Shown in pieces: positions 1 through 9,660 of a stretch of DNA of 64,000 nucleotides. A program made the translations under genes and the position numbers. This stretch comes from Lachnospiraceae bacterium (lineage in GTDB: Bacteria; Bacillota; Clostridia; Lachnospirales; Lachnospiraceae). Where the stretch lies: assembly GCA_017396555.1 (NCBI GenBank), contig JAFQLS010000025.1, positions 119,688 to 183,687 on the forward strand, written 5' to 3'. The notes beneath the pieces were generated by a model that saw only the letters and a list, made by a program, of their open reading frames with translations, was not told where the DNA came from and made no database searches. Positions within the stretch are counted from its first letter, which is position 1, and each line of letters opens with the position of its first letter.

Positions 1-603
1 TTTATTATCTGGCAATAATGAAAACCCGGTCTTTAATATAGCTGTACTTTCCGTTACTGCATACATGGCTTCAATACCATTTTTTGTGAAATTCTCATCT
101 AAAACATCATAGAGTCTTTCTTCGTTAATATTATATAACTTAAGGGAATGTTTGGTATAATCATAAAATGTTTCAGCCAAGTTAGATACTAATTCATCCT
201 TCTGTAAAAGAACACATATATCGTTCAAAATAAATATCTTTAACCGGTAAATGGAATTATATTCTTCCATATCTATATCAAAAGAATATATAGGCTCTGT
301 AATATTGTTTAAAAAATTATATCTTACAATACATGCATCATAAATATTATTATCCTTTTGAGATGCAGTAACAAAATAAATATAATCAGTATTTATACTG
401 ACATTGTAAACATCACCAAATACATACTTAGGTAGCTTTGGCGCGATTTCTGTTTTGGTATTTTCATTTATATTATATAAATACATCCTTGCCGAAGGAA
501 TATCTTCATAAACACTCTGACTAAATACTGTTTCTAAAACATATCCATCTTTAAGATATTTACCATCCTTAATACTGGAATTATTTACAATTTTAATTTC
601 CAT
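1..603 (-). CDS. Hypothetical protein, 3' end beyond left edge
   Basis: An open frame runs from an ATG at 603 to the first base of the window without a stop, giving 201 residues of an incomplete protein. An AGAGGA ribosome site sits just upstream of the ATG. The product has no signal peptide or membrane segment in the visible part and is rich in Asn, Tyr and Ile, with alternating hydrophobic residues that suggest a beta-rich soluble fold. I do not recognise a family. It starts 14 bases after the proB stop, so it is probably co-transcribed with proB and the two FAD oxidoreductases upstream. Confidence 0.75.
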   Translation of the reverse strand, partial: MEIKIVNNSSIKDGKYLKDGYVLETVFSQSVYEDIPSARMYLYNINENTKTEIAPKLPKYVFGDVYNVSINTDYIYFVTASQKDNNIYDACIVRYNFLNNITEPIYSFDIDMEEYNSIYRLKIFILNDICVLLQKDELVSNLAETFYDYTKHSLKLYNINEERLYDVLDENFTKNGIEAMYAVTESTAILKTGFSLLPDNK

Positions 604-617
604 AAAAACATCCTCTA

Positions 618-1457
618 TTAATTTTCAAGATAATCAACTAATTCAAAATCATCAGCTTTATTTGCTATAAATAAGGTACCTATATCATCTCCATTAATAA
701 TTTTCGAAATATTTTCAATATCATTTCCATTGGAGATAACCATATCAGCTCCGGCACTTGTTGCAATTGTAGCGGCAGCAATCTTAGCGGACATACCACC
801 GGTACCAACATCACTTGAAGAAGATGATTTTCCCATATGTACGAGCTTTTCATCAATATTCTCAACCACATCAATAAATTTTGCAGTTGGATTAGTATTA
901 GGGTCATCTGTAAATAATCCATCAATATCTGATAACAATATGAGCAAGTCTGCCTTAATAAGTGCTGCTACAATGGCTGATAATCTATCGTTATCTCCAA
1001 ACTGCAATTCGTAGGTTGAAACAGTATCATTTTCATTAACAATTGGAATGACACCTAATTTAAGAAGTTCTTCAAATGTATTCTTTGCATTTTTATTTGA
1101 AATACTATTAACCATTGTGTTTTTGGTCATAAGTATCTGCGCAGCAACCTGATTGTATTCTGCGAATAATTTTTGATACATCATCATAAGCTGTGCCTGT
1201 CCTACTGCAGCACATGCCTGTTTTTCGGAAATTGTAGCATCTTGTTTCTTAAGACCAAGTTTCTTGCGTCCAACTGCAATAGCACCTGATGAAACGAGAA
1301 CAACTTCTTTTCCCTGATTTTTAAGATCCGTAAGTGCTCTTACTAACTTCTCAAGCTTAACAAGATTAGTACTTCCTGTTTCAGGATGAGTCAAAGATGA
1401 TGAACCTATTTTAACTACAATTCTTTTTTTATCCTTTAATTTTTCTCTGTATTCCAC
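618..1457 (-). CDS. proB: Glutamate 5-kinase, short form
   Basis: Phosphorylates glutamate with ATP in the first step of proline synthesis. Seen in sequence: the amino-acid-kinase fold with VVKIGSSSL at about residues 14-22, SSGAIAVGRKKLG, the glutamate loop NENDTVSTYELQFGDNDRLS, SDIDGLFTDDP and VGTGGMSAKI. The start is placed at GTG 1457, because AGAGG lies 8 bases upstream; a longer frame to 1490 has no ribosome site. The product is about 279 residues, so the C-terminal PUA domain of the roughly 370-residue E. coli type is absent. No proA (glutamyl phosphate reductase) is visible in the window, which is unusual since the two genes are commonly paired. Confidence 0.93.
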   Translation of the reverse strand: MEYREKLKDKKRIVVKIGSSSLTHPETGSTNLVKLEKLVRALTDLKNQGKEVVLVSSGAIAVGRKKLGLKKQDATISEKQACAAVGQAQLMMMYQKLFAEYNQVAAQILMTKNTMVNSISNKNAKNTFEELLKLGVIPIVNENDTVSTYELQFGDNDRLSAIVAALIKADLLILLSDIDGLFTDDPNTNPTAKFIDVVENIDEKLVHMGKSSSSSDVGTGGMSAKIAAATIATSAGADMVISNGNDIENISKIINGDDIGTLFIANKADDFELVDYLEN

Positions 1458-1507
1458 ATCGAAAACCTCTTTTCTAAACATAATCAACAACTATGATACA
1501 ACATTTG

Positions 1508-3115
1508 TTAATTTTCGTCAAATGAATCATATTTAGTAATTATCATTTCAGCTACTTTAAGTCCGTCCATAGCCGCACTTGTTATTCCGCCTGCATAACC
1601 TGCACCTTCTCCACAAGGATATAATCCTTTAATATTTGACTGTAAGTTATCGTCTCTGATAATCCTTAAAGGTGACGAAGTTCTGCTTTCTACACCGGAC
1701 ATAACAGCATCATATCTATTATAATTTTTAATAACATTGGAAAAATTATCAATGCCCTGTATTAGTGATTCTGAAATATATTCAGGTAAAACATTTCTTA
1801 AATTTGACAATTCATAATCACCCTTAATACATGGTAAAACATCGCCAAATTCTTTGGATTTTTTATCATTCTTAAAGTCACCGTATAATTGTACGGGCAC
1901 CTTTTTATTACCTTCTCGATATGCATTTTTTTCAAGTCTTCTTTGGAATTCAAGTCCTGCCAAAGGATTATCATTTCCAAAATCATTAGGTGTTACATTA
2001 ACAATAATTGCACTATTTGCATTGTATGAATCACGTTTACTATAACTCATACCGTTCACTGCTATCATTTCATTTTCTGATGAAGCATTTACAACATAGC
2101 CACCCGGACACATACAGAAGGAATAAACATTTCTGCCGGTCTGAACAGTTTTGGCAAGCTTATATGGAGCTGCAGGAAGCTTATCATAATATTCTTCTCC
2201 GTATTGATTATAGTTAATCATAACCTGAGGATGTTCAATTCTAACACCTACTGCAAATGCTTTAGGCTCCATAATTATATTTTTATCATACATCATTTTA
2301 AATGTATCTCTTGCACTGTGACCTATTGCTGTTATTAAAACATCACATGGCATTTTTTCCTTAGAATTAAGTTCTATTTCACAGACCGAAGCATCTTTAA
2401 TTATTATATCAGTAAGCTTGGTATTAAATCTAAATACACCACCTGACTCAATAATAAATTCTCTCATATTTTTAACAACATCCTTTAAGATGTCTGTTCC
2501 AATATGGGGTTTTCCATCATACAAAATATTATCCGGAGCCCCAAACTTATTAAATACCTCCAAAACAAAAGTGTTTCGTCCGAATTTATCACTTACAAGC
2601 GTGTTTAATTTGCCATCTGAAAATGTTCCGGCACCACCTTCGCCAAATTGTACATTGGATTCACTATTCAGTACGCCTGTTTTCCAAAATGTTTCAACAC
2701 TTTTATCTCGTTCTTCAACGCATTGCCCACGTTCTATTACAACCGGCTTATATCCTTTTAGTGCAAGAGCATACGCACAAAAAAGCCCTGCAGGACCAGA
2801 GCCAACCACCACTGGAAAATAATTCAGTTTGTTTTTACCTTTTGCAGGCAGTGTATATAATTTACGTTTTGATAAAGAAATATTATTTTTAATCAGATAT
2901 TTTTTCTTAATAAGCTCTGATTCAAGCTTATAATTAACTTCTACATCAACACTATATATATATTTAACCTCGCCTTTTCTGGCATCAATAGACTTCTTTA
3001 TTATTATAAATGATTTGATTTCCTTTGTAGAAATCTTTAATTCCTTTGCAGCCTTTGCAATCAAATCATCATTTGTATGATTTATGTTTAATTTTAAACC
3101 GGTAATTCTTATCAT
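1508..3115 (-). CDS. FAD-dependent oxidoreductase (COG2509 type)
   Basis: About 535 residues, with an N-terminal region of roughly 100 residues followed by an FAD-binding GSGPAG motif at about 105-110, then VIERGQCVEERD and the acidic-glycine segment SNVQFGEGGAGTFSDGKLN. Near the C-terminus are PCGEGAGYAGGITSAAMDG and a second nucleotide-binding stretch. This pattern fits the uncharacterised bacterial FAD dehydrogenases of COG2509; the substrate is unknown. The start is the ATG at 3115, which overlaps the stop of the upstream flavoprotein gene as ATGA. An upstream extension of 15 residues is only the shadow of that gene. The overlap implies translational coupling and perhaps a shared pathway. 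Confidence 0.85.
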   Translation of the reverse strand: MIRITGLKLNINHTNDDLIAKAAKELKISTKEIKSFIIIKKSIDARKGEVKYIYSVDVEVNYKLESELIKKKYLIKNNISLSKRKLYTLPAKGKNKLNYFPVVVGSGPAGLFCAYALALKGYKPVVIERGQCVEERDKSVETFWKTGVLNSESNVQFGEGGAGTFSDGKLNTLVSDKFGRNTFVLEVFNKFGAPDNILYDGKPHIGTDILKDVVKNMREFIIESGGVFRFNTKLTDIIIKDASVCEIELNSKEKMPCDVLITAIGHSARDTFKMMYDKNIIMEPKAFAVGVRIEHPQVMINYNQYGEEYYDKLPAAPYKLAKTVQTGRNVYSFCMCPGGYVVNASSENEMIAVNGMSYSKRDSYNANSAIIVNVTPNDFGNDNPLAGLEFQRRLEKNAYREGNKKVPVQLYGDFKNDKKSKEFGDVLPCIKGDYELSNLRNVLPEYISESLIQGIDNFSNVIKNYNRYDAVMSGVESRTSSPLRIIRDDNLQSNIKGLYPCGEGAGYAGGITSAAMDGLKVAEMIITKYDSFDEN

Positions 3116-4308
3116 TTCGCAGCATTCCTTCCTGCAATATAGCCTGTTGCCCATGCCCATTGAAGATTATAACCACCACATATACCATCTACGTCTATTA
3201 TTTCTCCCGCAAAATACAATTTTTTAAATTTCTTTGATTCCATTGTATCAAAATTAATTTGTGACACATCAATTCCTCCTGTAGCAATTTGAGATTGTTC
3301 AAAAGGATTGGTAGCCTGTATATCAAATTCAAAGGATTTAATGCCTTCAATAATTTTATAAATATCATTTCCATATCTTTTAAGAATAACACCTGCCACC
3401 TTTTTATTAAGCACACCAATTAATTGTTCATCCATACTTTTCTGTGGACAATTAATCTGTTTATTCTTAAAAATAGTTTTTAGCTCATCTGTTGAAAGAT
3501 GAGGAATAAAATCTATCTTAGCTACTACCCTTTTACCTTCATTTAATGCTATTGAGGCGAATCTGCTAATCTGAAATACAGGAATTCCTGAAATTCCATA
3601 ATCAGTAAGCTGAATTTCTCCCGTATCACCTGATACAAACACATTATCTACATACAAACTTACTGTTCCGTCGCATCTTACCCCCGCCATAGCTTTGCAG
3701 AAGCTATTTGAGCTTCTAAGTCCTGTAAGTGCAGGTAAAACATTATTTACTTTAATTCCTAACTCTTTAATAAGTTTATATCCTGAATTATCAGCTCCTG
3801 AAATATTTGAAGCAGGACTACCCGTAGCAATAATCAGTCTGTCAGCCCTGATATTTTTTTTCTTGTCATCTTCTATATATTCAATTATATATGAATCGTT
3901 TGATACTTTAATATGTAATGGCTTAACGCCTGTAAGTATATCAACTCCTAATTCGCTACATTTCATTCTAAGTACATCAAGAACTGATGAGGCCTGACCC
4001 GAATAAGGATATATATATCCATCTCTATTTTTAAATATAAGACCAAGTTTTTCAAAGAAATCTATTGTTTCTTTATATCCAAATTTGTTTAAAACCTTAT
4101 CTACAACAGTAATATCACTGCATCTGTATTTATCCGATGACATATTTTCATTTGTAAGATTACACTTTCCATTACCTGTAGATAATATTTTTTTACCAAC
4201 TCTGTCATCATGCTCTATCATAAATATTTTATTATTTTTTCCGGACTGTGCCGCCGAAATAGCCGCAGTCATCCCTGAAGCGCCGGCACCAACAATTATA
4301 ATATTCAT
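3112..4308 (-). CDS. Flavoprotein of the HI0933/YhiN/BaiN family
   Basis: 398 residues. The N-terminus carries the dinucleotide-binding motif GAGASG at residues 7-12, followed by the family signature GKKILSTGNGKCNLTN at about 38-53, and the C-terminus has AGEIIDVDGICGGYNLQWAW and GYIAGRNAAK. These are typical of the HI0933-like flavoproteins, a family that includes the bile-acid enzyme BaiN; the actual substrate here cannot be told from sequence, so bile-acid activity is not claimed. The start ATG at 4308 begins directly with the FAD-binding strand. It is the upstream partner of the second FAD oxidoreductase with an ATGA overlap. Confidence 0.9.
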   Translation of the reverse strand: MNIIIVGAGASGMTAAISAAQSGKNNKIFMIEHDDRVGKKILSTGNGKCNLTNENMSSDKYRCSDITVVDKVLNKFGYKETIDFFEKLGLIFKNRDGYIYPYSGQASSVLDVLRMKCSELGVDILTGVKPLHIKVSNDSYIIEYIEDDKKKNIRADRLIIATGSPASNISGADNSGYKLIKELGIKVNNVLPALTGLRSSNSFCKAMAGVRCDGTVSLYVDNVFVSGDTGEIQLTDYGISGIPVFQISRFASIALNEGKRVVAKIDFIPHLSTDELKTIFKNKQINCPQKSMDEQLIGVLNKKVAGVILKRYGNDIYKIIEGIKSFEFDIQATNPFEQSQIATGGIDVSQINFDTMESKKFKKLYFAGEIIDVDGICGGYNLQWAWATGYIAGRNAAK

Positions 4309-4322
4309 AAAATATCCTTTCG

Positions 4323-4718
4323 TTAACTTGTATGACTCTCCAAAAAATCATATAATTCATCAACATCTAAAATGTACTTACCTTCTGTCAATTCAACAAT
4401 TTCCTCATCAGTCAGGGAATTTTTCCTAATCGAAGTTTTAAAGTATAAGGTATCCTTATCTGTCTCATATACAGATACATGATTGTCTTCTAAAATTAAA
4501 AAATATTCATAATTAATTGCTGTTTCTATTTCTGGTGCATCTATTTGCTTAGCATAACCTGTTTCCCATAAAATCGGATTTTCGTTATATGCATCATCTT
4601 CATATCTGATATCATCGTTAAGCCATGGACCTGAAAAATAGAAATATGGTATATAATAGGCCGCTAAAAACAGCACTGTTAATCCAAAGAAAACAAATAT
4701 ATATTTTTTGTTTTTCAT
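4323..4718 (-). CDS. Small membrane-anchored hypothetical protein
   Basis: 131 residues. The start is the ATG at 4718, preceded by a strong GGAGGGG site; an ATG five codons further up lies before that site. Residues about 5-27 form a hydrophobic segment (YIFVFFGLTVLFLAAYYIPY) that could be a signal anchor, followed by an acidic, tyrosine-rich extracytoplasmic domain. I do not recognise the family. It sits 14 bases upstream of the flavoprotein gene and 56 bases after the flippase gene, so it is likely in the same transcript. Confidence 0.75.
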   Translation of the reverse strand: MKNKKYIFVFFGLTVLFLAAYYIPYFYFSGPWLNDDIRYEDDAYNENPILWETGYAKQIDAPEIETAINYEYFLILEDNHVSVYETDKDTLYFKTSIRKNSLTDEEIVELTEGKYILDVDELYDFLESHTS

Positions 4719-4774
4719 CTTTATCCCCTCCATTACGAAGAGTATTGACCAAAAACATAAACTTTATTCATTTT

Positions 4775-6424
4775 TTATAACAATCCTATTCTTTTAAACA
4801 CCTTAATAATAAGATAACCTTTTGGCATCTCATATAATTGTTCTTCGTCTACAGCCTTTGTAAGAAGTAACATAACTGCATAAACAATTACTGCAACCAA
4901 TATTGCAATAATACAAGAAATACTATTTATTCCAAACAATAAATTACAACCTTTATAAACTAAAAATGTAATTATTCCCATAAATATTGCCGAGATTCCC
5001 GGCTTAACAAAGGTATTAATCCATTCCTGTTTATAATTAATATATTTTTTAATAGACATAGCATTTAATAGACAAATAGATAACGGGAATAATACATCCG
5101 ATATTACAACTGCATATATTCCAAGGTCTGTAGTTGCAAGTAAAACAGACAAAATAATAACATGTATAATAAGTCCTATACTTGAATTAATAATAGGTAC
5201 TCTCATTCTGTCTATACCCTGTAATACGGAATTTGTTATTGTAGAAATCGAATAAAATATTATTGATATTGCACCAATCCTCATCATATTTCCGGGAATA
5301 TGAATATTTCCAGAAAATAATAATCCCATAATCGGTTCAGATAAAACAAACATACCTACCGAAGCCGGTATAGCTAAAAGCATGGTGAACTTAATAGAAG
5401 AATCAACCTTTATTAATACATCTTCATTATCTCCTCTTGAATAAGAGGCTATAAGACTAGGAATAATAGCCGATGCTAAGGATGCAGCAATTGATACCGG
5501 AACATTAGTTAATAATCTATATTTTCCACTAAACATACCATATAATGATGAATATGTTTCTTCTTCAATATGCTTTACGCTATGCATTATATTTCCAAAT
5601 ATTGTACTATCTAACATTTCACTAATATTGTATATTGTTGTACTTAATATAACCGGAATAATAGTCAGAACAATAAGATTAGTTATATCCAAATGACTTA
5701 ATGTTCTTCTGCTTCTGTCTCTTCTTAATTTTCTTCTGTATATTTTCTTATAAATCGAATAAGTAAAAGCAAGGAATAATAGTGAACATAGTGCACCAAT
5801 CCCCGTTCCTAATGTACCGCCGGCTGCTCCCCATGCCACAGCATTAAAATTCTCACCTTTTGAAGCATCAATTTTCGAACCAAAATCATACAAATACCAA
5901 GCTGCTACAACACTAACAATAGCATTAGATATCTGTTCAAGAATATTAGAAACTGCTGTCGGTATCATAGAACCCATACCTTGAAAAAAACCTCTTAAAA
6001 CTCCTACAACAGACATTATTACAAGAGTTGGTGCAAGTATTCTAAGTGCAACAGCAGAATGGGTATATTTTGTAAAGCTTGCAAACACATCAGCTCCAAA
6101 ATATGTAATACCTCCGGAAAGAAGTCCCATAATTAAAGAAAATATAGTTGAATCTCTAAATATTTTAGAAGCATTTTTATATTCACCTTTTGCAACTCTT
6201 GCTGATATAAGCTTAGAAACTGCTAAAGGCATACTATAAGATGATAATAGCAACAATATAGAATACACCTGAAATGCAGCAGAATAATATCCCATACCTA
6301 CATCTCCGAGAGTTCTTTGTAATGGTATTCTATATAAAATTCCTATTACTCTACATAAAATAGATGAAAATGCTAATATACTTCCATGCAGTAAAAAACT
6401 GTTCGAATTACTTTTTTTACTCAT
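4775..6424 (-). CDS. SpoVB/MurJ-like lipid flippase (MATE-like)
   Basis: 549 residues with around 14 hydrophobic segments spread evenly along the protein. The N-terminal region LLHGSILAFSSILCRVIGIL and following FQVYSILLLLSSYSMPLAVSKLISARVA are typical of the polysaccharide-biosynthesis/SpoVB branch of the MOP exporter superfamily. Such proteins move lipid-linked sugar precursors across the cytoplasmic membrane; SpoVB acts in spore cortex synthesis and relatives act in vegetative wall synthesis. Which role applies here cannot be decided. An AAGGAG site precedes the ATG. It follows cdd by 10 bases. Confidence 0.85.
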   Translation of the reverse strand: MSKKSNSNSFLLHGSILAFSSILCRVIGILYRIPLQRTLGDVGMGYYSAAFQVYSILLLLSSYSMPLAVSKLISARVAKGEYKNASKIFRDSTIFSLIMGLLSGGITYFGADVFASFTKYTHSAVALRILAPTLVIMSVVGVLRGFFQGMGSMIPTAVSNILEQISNAIVSVVAAWYLYDFGSKIDASKGENFNAVAWGAAGGTLGTGIGALCSLLFLAFTYSIYKKIYRRKLRRDRSRRTLSHLDITNLIVLTIIPVILSTTIYNISEMLDSTIFGNIMHSVKHIEEETYSSLYGMFSGKYRLLTNVPVSIAASLASAIIPSLIASYSRGDNEDVLIKVDSSIKFTMLLAIPASVGMFVLSEPIMGLLFSGNIHIPGNMMRIGAISIIFYSISTITNSVLQGIDRMRVPIINSSIGLIIHVIILSVLLATTDLGIYAVVISDVLFPLSICLLNAMSIKKYINYKQEWINTFVKPGISAIFMGIITFLVYKGCNLLFGINSISCIIAILVAVIVYAVMLLLTKAVDEEQLYEMPKGYLIIKVFKRIGLL

Positions 6425-6434
6425 AATTTACTCC

Positions 6435-6827
6435 TTATAACGAAAAACAATAAGGTAGTATTTCGTTAAATCTATATTCTTTTAAACCGTATTCATCATC
6501 CGATAGAATTATTATACCTTCTTCGTCCATAAACTCTGACATAACCTGCCTGCACATTCCACAAGGATATGTATATTTTCTTGTCATAGATACGATTGCA
6601 AGTTTTTGTATCTTTGTGTGCCCCTCTGAAACAGCCTTAAATATAGCAGTTCTTTCGGCGCATATTGTTGCGCCGTAAGATACATTTTCAATATTACACC
6701 CTGTATATACCTGTCCATCTGAAGTCAAAACAGCTGCTCCAACTTTGAATTTTGAATATGGCGAATATGAATTATTCATTGCTTCGTATGCTTTATTAAT
6801 TAGCTGTTGATTCGTCAAGCTTATCAT
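6435..6827 (-). CDS. cdd: Cytidine deaminase
   Basis: Converts cytidine and deoxycytidine to uridine forms for pyrimidine salvage. The zinc-site motifs are both present: CAERTA (active-site Glu with the first Cys ligand) and PCGMCRQ (the other two Cys ligands), with SPYSKFKVGAAV in front. The length of about 130 residues matches the tetrameric family. The ATG at 6827 is preferred over one six codons upstream since the family usually starts with a helix like SLTNQQLINKA. The start overlaps the end of the DUF3048 gene by 32 bases, so the two are translationally linked. Confidence 0.95.
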   Translation of the reverse strand: MISLTNQQLINKAYEAMNNSYSPYSKFKVGAAVLTSDGQVYTGCNIENVSYGATICAERTAIFKAVSEGHTKIQKLAIVSMTRKYTYPCGMCRQVMSEFMDEEGIIILSDDEYGLKEYRFNEILPYCFSL

Positions 6828-7962
6828 AAATCTCAACCCTGTCACTTTCTGTAATAATACAAATCCATGTTTTACCCTGGTTTAATGTAATTTGATTACC
6901 GTCTTTGTCATAATAGAAAGTCTGACCAAATTCGTCTTTCTTTTCCCATGTTATATCAATAACTTTTCCATTTGTAAAATATTTACCTTCACCCTTACCC
7001 TGCATTTCAATATTCAAATATTCTGTTCCATAATAAGATTCGTAACTACAATTCTGGAAAATAATATTTTTATATGCAAGCTGATTACCTGTTAATTCAT
7101 CTATATGCTTATCACCATACTGAAATCTGTAATACAAGCCATCTTTTTCATTATATTCAAACCATGGCTTATTAACGTAATATCCGGGAACAACCTTTAT
7201 TGCCGGCTGTCCGCTAGTTAACTCTATCTGTTCATCATCAGCAGAAAAAATGAATGGTCCTGTATAGTCTTTATCAAGATGTGTTCTAAAGCCCTGATCT
7301 TCTATACCTGCTGCAATTCCTTCTGCACTTGCATATGCATTATGTGGAGCAACACGGTCAGTTGTTCTATAATAAACCTTATTACCAACAGCTGACAATC
7401 CGCTTAAATTATCAATTGATTCGTGATTAAGTGCATCCAATGCATAATTTGCTTCTCCGAAATGAAGATAAATAGAATCAAACTGTCTTGAATAATATAC
7501 AAAATATGTTCTTGCACTTCTAACGGAACCAATCTTATCTAAATCATCATAGTCTTCGAAAAATGCCTGAAATCTGCATATTGCTCCTTCAACAGGAGCT
7601 TCTAATACAACACCTGCTTTTTCAATACCTGCTTGAGGTACAGCAGCCTGTAAATTATTTAGCATAACAGATATTGGTCTTCTAAGACCGATTTTTTCAT
7701 CTACGATTTCACCTGTAAGCTGACTTCTAACCTTACCTTCCGGAAGTTCATCACTAGGTTCTGTAGTTGTTTCTTCTGTTGTCTCTTCTGTTTGTTTTTC
7801 AGTTGCTTTTGTTGTAGTCTCTTTTTCGGTATTATCCTTACCACTAGTAGCCAAAACAATTATAACAATAATAATAGATATAAGTAATACAGCTACTCCT
7901 ACAGTAATTCCAATAGTTTTTTTGTCTTTCGCTTTGATGTTTTCAATGTAAGTCTTAATCAT
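6796..7962 (-). CDS. DUF3048 (YerB-like) membrane-anchored protein
   Basis: 388 residues. Residues about 15-40 form a transmembrane segment followed by a low-complexity Thr/Glu linker (about 43-72). The remainder carries the DUF3048 pattern: RRPISVMLNN, GAICRFQAFFEDYDD, IGSVRSARTYFVYYS and LHFGEANYALDAL. The function of this family is not established; B. subtilis YerB is a lipoprotein, whereas here I see no lipobox cysteine, so this copy is probably held by its N-terminal segment with the domain outside the membrane. It is inserted between ybeY and cdd, a position often taken by other genes in Firmicutes. Confidence 0.85.
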   Translation of the reverse strand: MIKTYIENIKAKDKKTIGITVGVAVLLISIIIVIIVLATSGKDNTEKETTTKATEKQTEETTEETTTEPSDELPEGKVRSQLTGEIVDEKIGLRRPISVMLNNLQAAVPQAGIEKAGVVLEAPVEGAICRFQAFFEDYDDLDKIGSVRSARTYFVYYSRQFDSIYLHFGEANYALDALNHESIDNLSGLSAVGNKVYYRTTDRVAPHNAYASAEGIAAGIEDQGFRTHLDKDYTGPFIFSADDEQIELTSGQPAIKVVPGYYVNKPWFEYNEKDGLYYRFQYGDKHIDELTGNQLAYKNIIFQNCSYESYYGTEYLNIEMQGKGEGKYFTNGKVIDITWEKKDEFGQTFYYDKDGNQITLNQGKTWICIITESDRVEIYDKLDESTAN

Positions 7963-7974
7963 TTTATAAATCTC

Positions 7975-8469
7975 CTATCTCTTTATCTGTAATTCTTCAA
8001 GAATTTCTTCCTGTTTGTTTTCCATTATTTTCATTTCATTTTCTTCCATATGGTCAAAACCAAACAAGTGAAGCATACTATGGGCAACTAAAAATGCTAA
8101 TTCCCTACGTTCAGTGTGTCCAAACTCATTAGCCTGCTCCTTTACCTTATCAACACTTATTATAATATCTCCCAGTAATAGTTCTCCTGTCTCAGGATTA
8201 AAGTATTCTATACAATTCTCAAGAAAATCAAACTCGCCAGGAACCATATATTCAATCATTGGAAATGATAAAACATCCGTTGGTCTATCAATTTGTCTGA
8301 ATTCATTGTTGATTATATGAATATTCTTGTTATCAGTAAGTGTCACACTTAATTCTGTTTCATATGGACATTCTATGTAATCTAATGCTTTTTCGATTAC
8401 ATTCTTAATCAACTCTTCATAATTAAAATCAAATGTGACTTCAACATCCTTTGTAATTATAACACTCAA
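7975..8469 (-). CDS. ybeY: Endoribonuclease YbeY (16S rRNA maturation)
   Basis: A zinc-dependent single-strand endoribonuclease acting in 16S rRNA 3'-end processing and ribosome quality control. The metal site is visible near the C-terminus as HSMLHLFGFDHMEENEM, the H-x3-H-x5-H pattern. The segment DRPTDVLSFPM is also typical. The length of 164 residues is normal. Translation starts at a TTG (8469) 6-8 bases after GAGGTG; no ATG fits. It follows the PgpH-like gene by 21 bases, matching the common phoH-pgpH-ybeY order. Confidence 0.95.
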   Translation of the reverse strand: MSVIITKDVEVTFDFNYEELIKNVIEKALDYIECPYETELSVTLTDNKNIHIINNEFRQIDRPTDVLSFPMIEYMVPGEFDFLENCIEYFNPETGELLLGDIIISVDKVKEQANEFGHTERRELAFLVAHSMLHLFGFDHMEENEMKIMENKQEEILEELQIKR

Positions 8470-8490
8470 AAAAACACCTCTATTCTTATA

Positions 8491-9660
8491 TTAATATGCA
8501 TCCAAAAATGCTTTTTTTATTCTATTAAAACAATCAATTGTCATATTACAAGAGTCAAGAGCTCCTGACTCAAGGCGAACCTTCATAACATTTTCAATTG
8601 TTTTTTTATTATTAATAGTTTGACTTTTTGTTTTTGCATACTCTATAGAATTAATTACAGAATCAGCAAGCATAATAATTGCAGATTCTATCGTCTTTGG
8701 ATTACGTATCTTAAGACAATGTTCAGTTATTATATTTTTTACATAATCCGGAAGATCATATTTATCACATATCTCAATTCCTGCATTAACATAATCCGAC
8801 TGATTTTCAGATTTTCCAATTTCGTGATATATTGCACCAATCCTTATTATACCAACATCAGCATTTACTTTATTAGCCGCAATGAATGCAAGCTCACTTA
8901 CACTTATTGCATGCATATAGGAATCAGGTGCTTTTTCCTTATAATTCCTGATAGCCTCAAATTCTTCACTGCAATATACATCCGCCTTTTCAAAATTAGA
9001 CGTTTCTTCTTTGTAATTGATTTTCTTCCATATTGATAAAAAAAATCCAAATGTATAAGTAATACCTATAATTAGAAATCCTTTAAACAAGGCTTTAATA
9101 TCAACCTTATCTAATATAAGATTATAATACAGAATATTAATTATACCCGTCGCAAACAGTACTGACATTCCTGTAAAAATTATCTGTGTTATGTTTTTCA
9201 TAAATTTCAAAGAAATAATCAATATTGTGCCAATTAATAAAAACTTAATTATTGTACTGATACTAATATTTTTATAATCAACTTCCCAAATTATAGTTAA
9301 AAATGCAGTAATGAATATATTAAAGCAAAAACCACTATCTATTCCATACATAATTGTAACCATAATAACGGGAATAAAATATGGAAACCATTCATTTATA
9401 CCTGTTAAGCTCGTTAACACAATAAAAATAATCGATACAGTCCAAATAATCAAAAAAATCAAAGAATTCTTTTGATTCCACTCAAGCTTGTCCTGTATTA
9501 CAAATATGCAAAGAATTGTCATAAAAAAAAGGATTCCGAGAATATAAATTTTTTGATTGTTCCATAGTTCAAATCCAAAGCATCTTATAACAATAATACC
9601 TACTGTTAATAATAAAGTTGTAATTATAGATAATAATTTTCTCTTATCTTCTACCTTCAT
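8491..9660 (-). CDS. PgpH-like membrane HD-domain protein, altered HD motif
   Basis: 389 residues with seven or eight hydrophobic segments between about 10 and 212, then a cytoplasmic domain. The place between phoH and ybeY and the membrane-plus-HD layout are those of PgpH, a c-di-AMP phosphodiesterase. However the large extracytoplasmic 7TMR-HDED domain is missing (PgpH is about 700 residues), and the HD dyad reads His279-Glu280 (IYHEIGK) instead of His-Asp. Other candidate ligands remain: His250, His314 and Asp333. Catalysis may be lost or altered; a purely regulatory or c-di-AMP-sensing role is possible. The ATG overlaps the phoH end by 17 bases. Confidence 0.75.
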   Translation of the reverse strand: MKVEDKRKLLSIITTLLLTVGIIVIRCFGFELWNNQKIYILGILFFMTILCIFVIQDKLEWNQKNSLIFLIIWTVSIIFIVLTSLTGINEWFPYFIPVIMVTIMYGIDSGFCFNIFITAFLTIIWEVDYKNISISTIIKFLLIGTILIISLKFMKNITQIIFTGMSVLFATGIINILYYNLILDKVDIKALFKGFLIIGITYTFGFFLSIWKKINYKEETSNFEKADVYCSEEFEAIRNYKEKAPDSYMHAISVSELAFIAANKVNADVGIIRIGAIYHEIGKSENQSDYVNAGIEICDKYDLPDYVKNIITEHCLKIRNPKTIESAIIMLADSVINSIEYAKTKSQTINNKKTIENVMKVRLESGALDSCNMTIDCFNRIKKAFLDAY

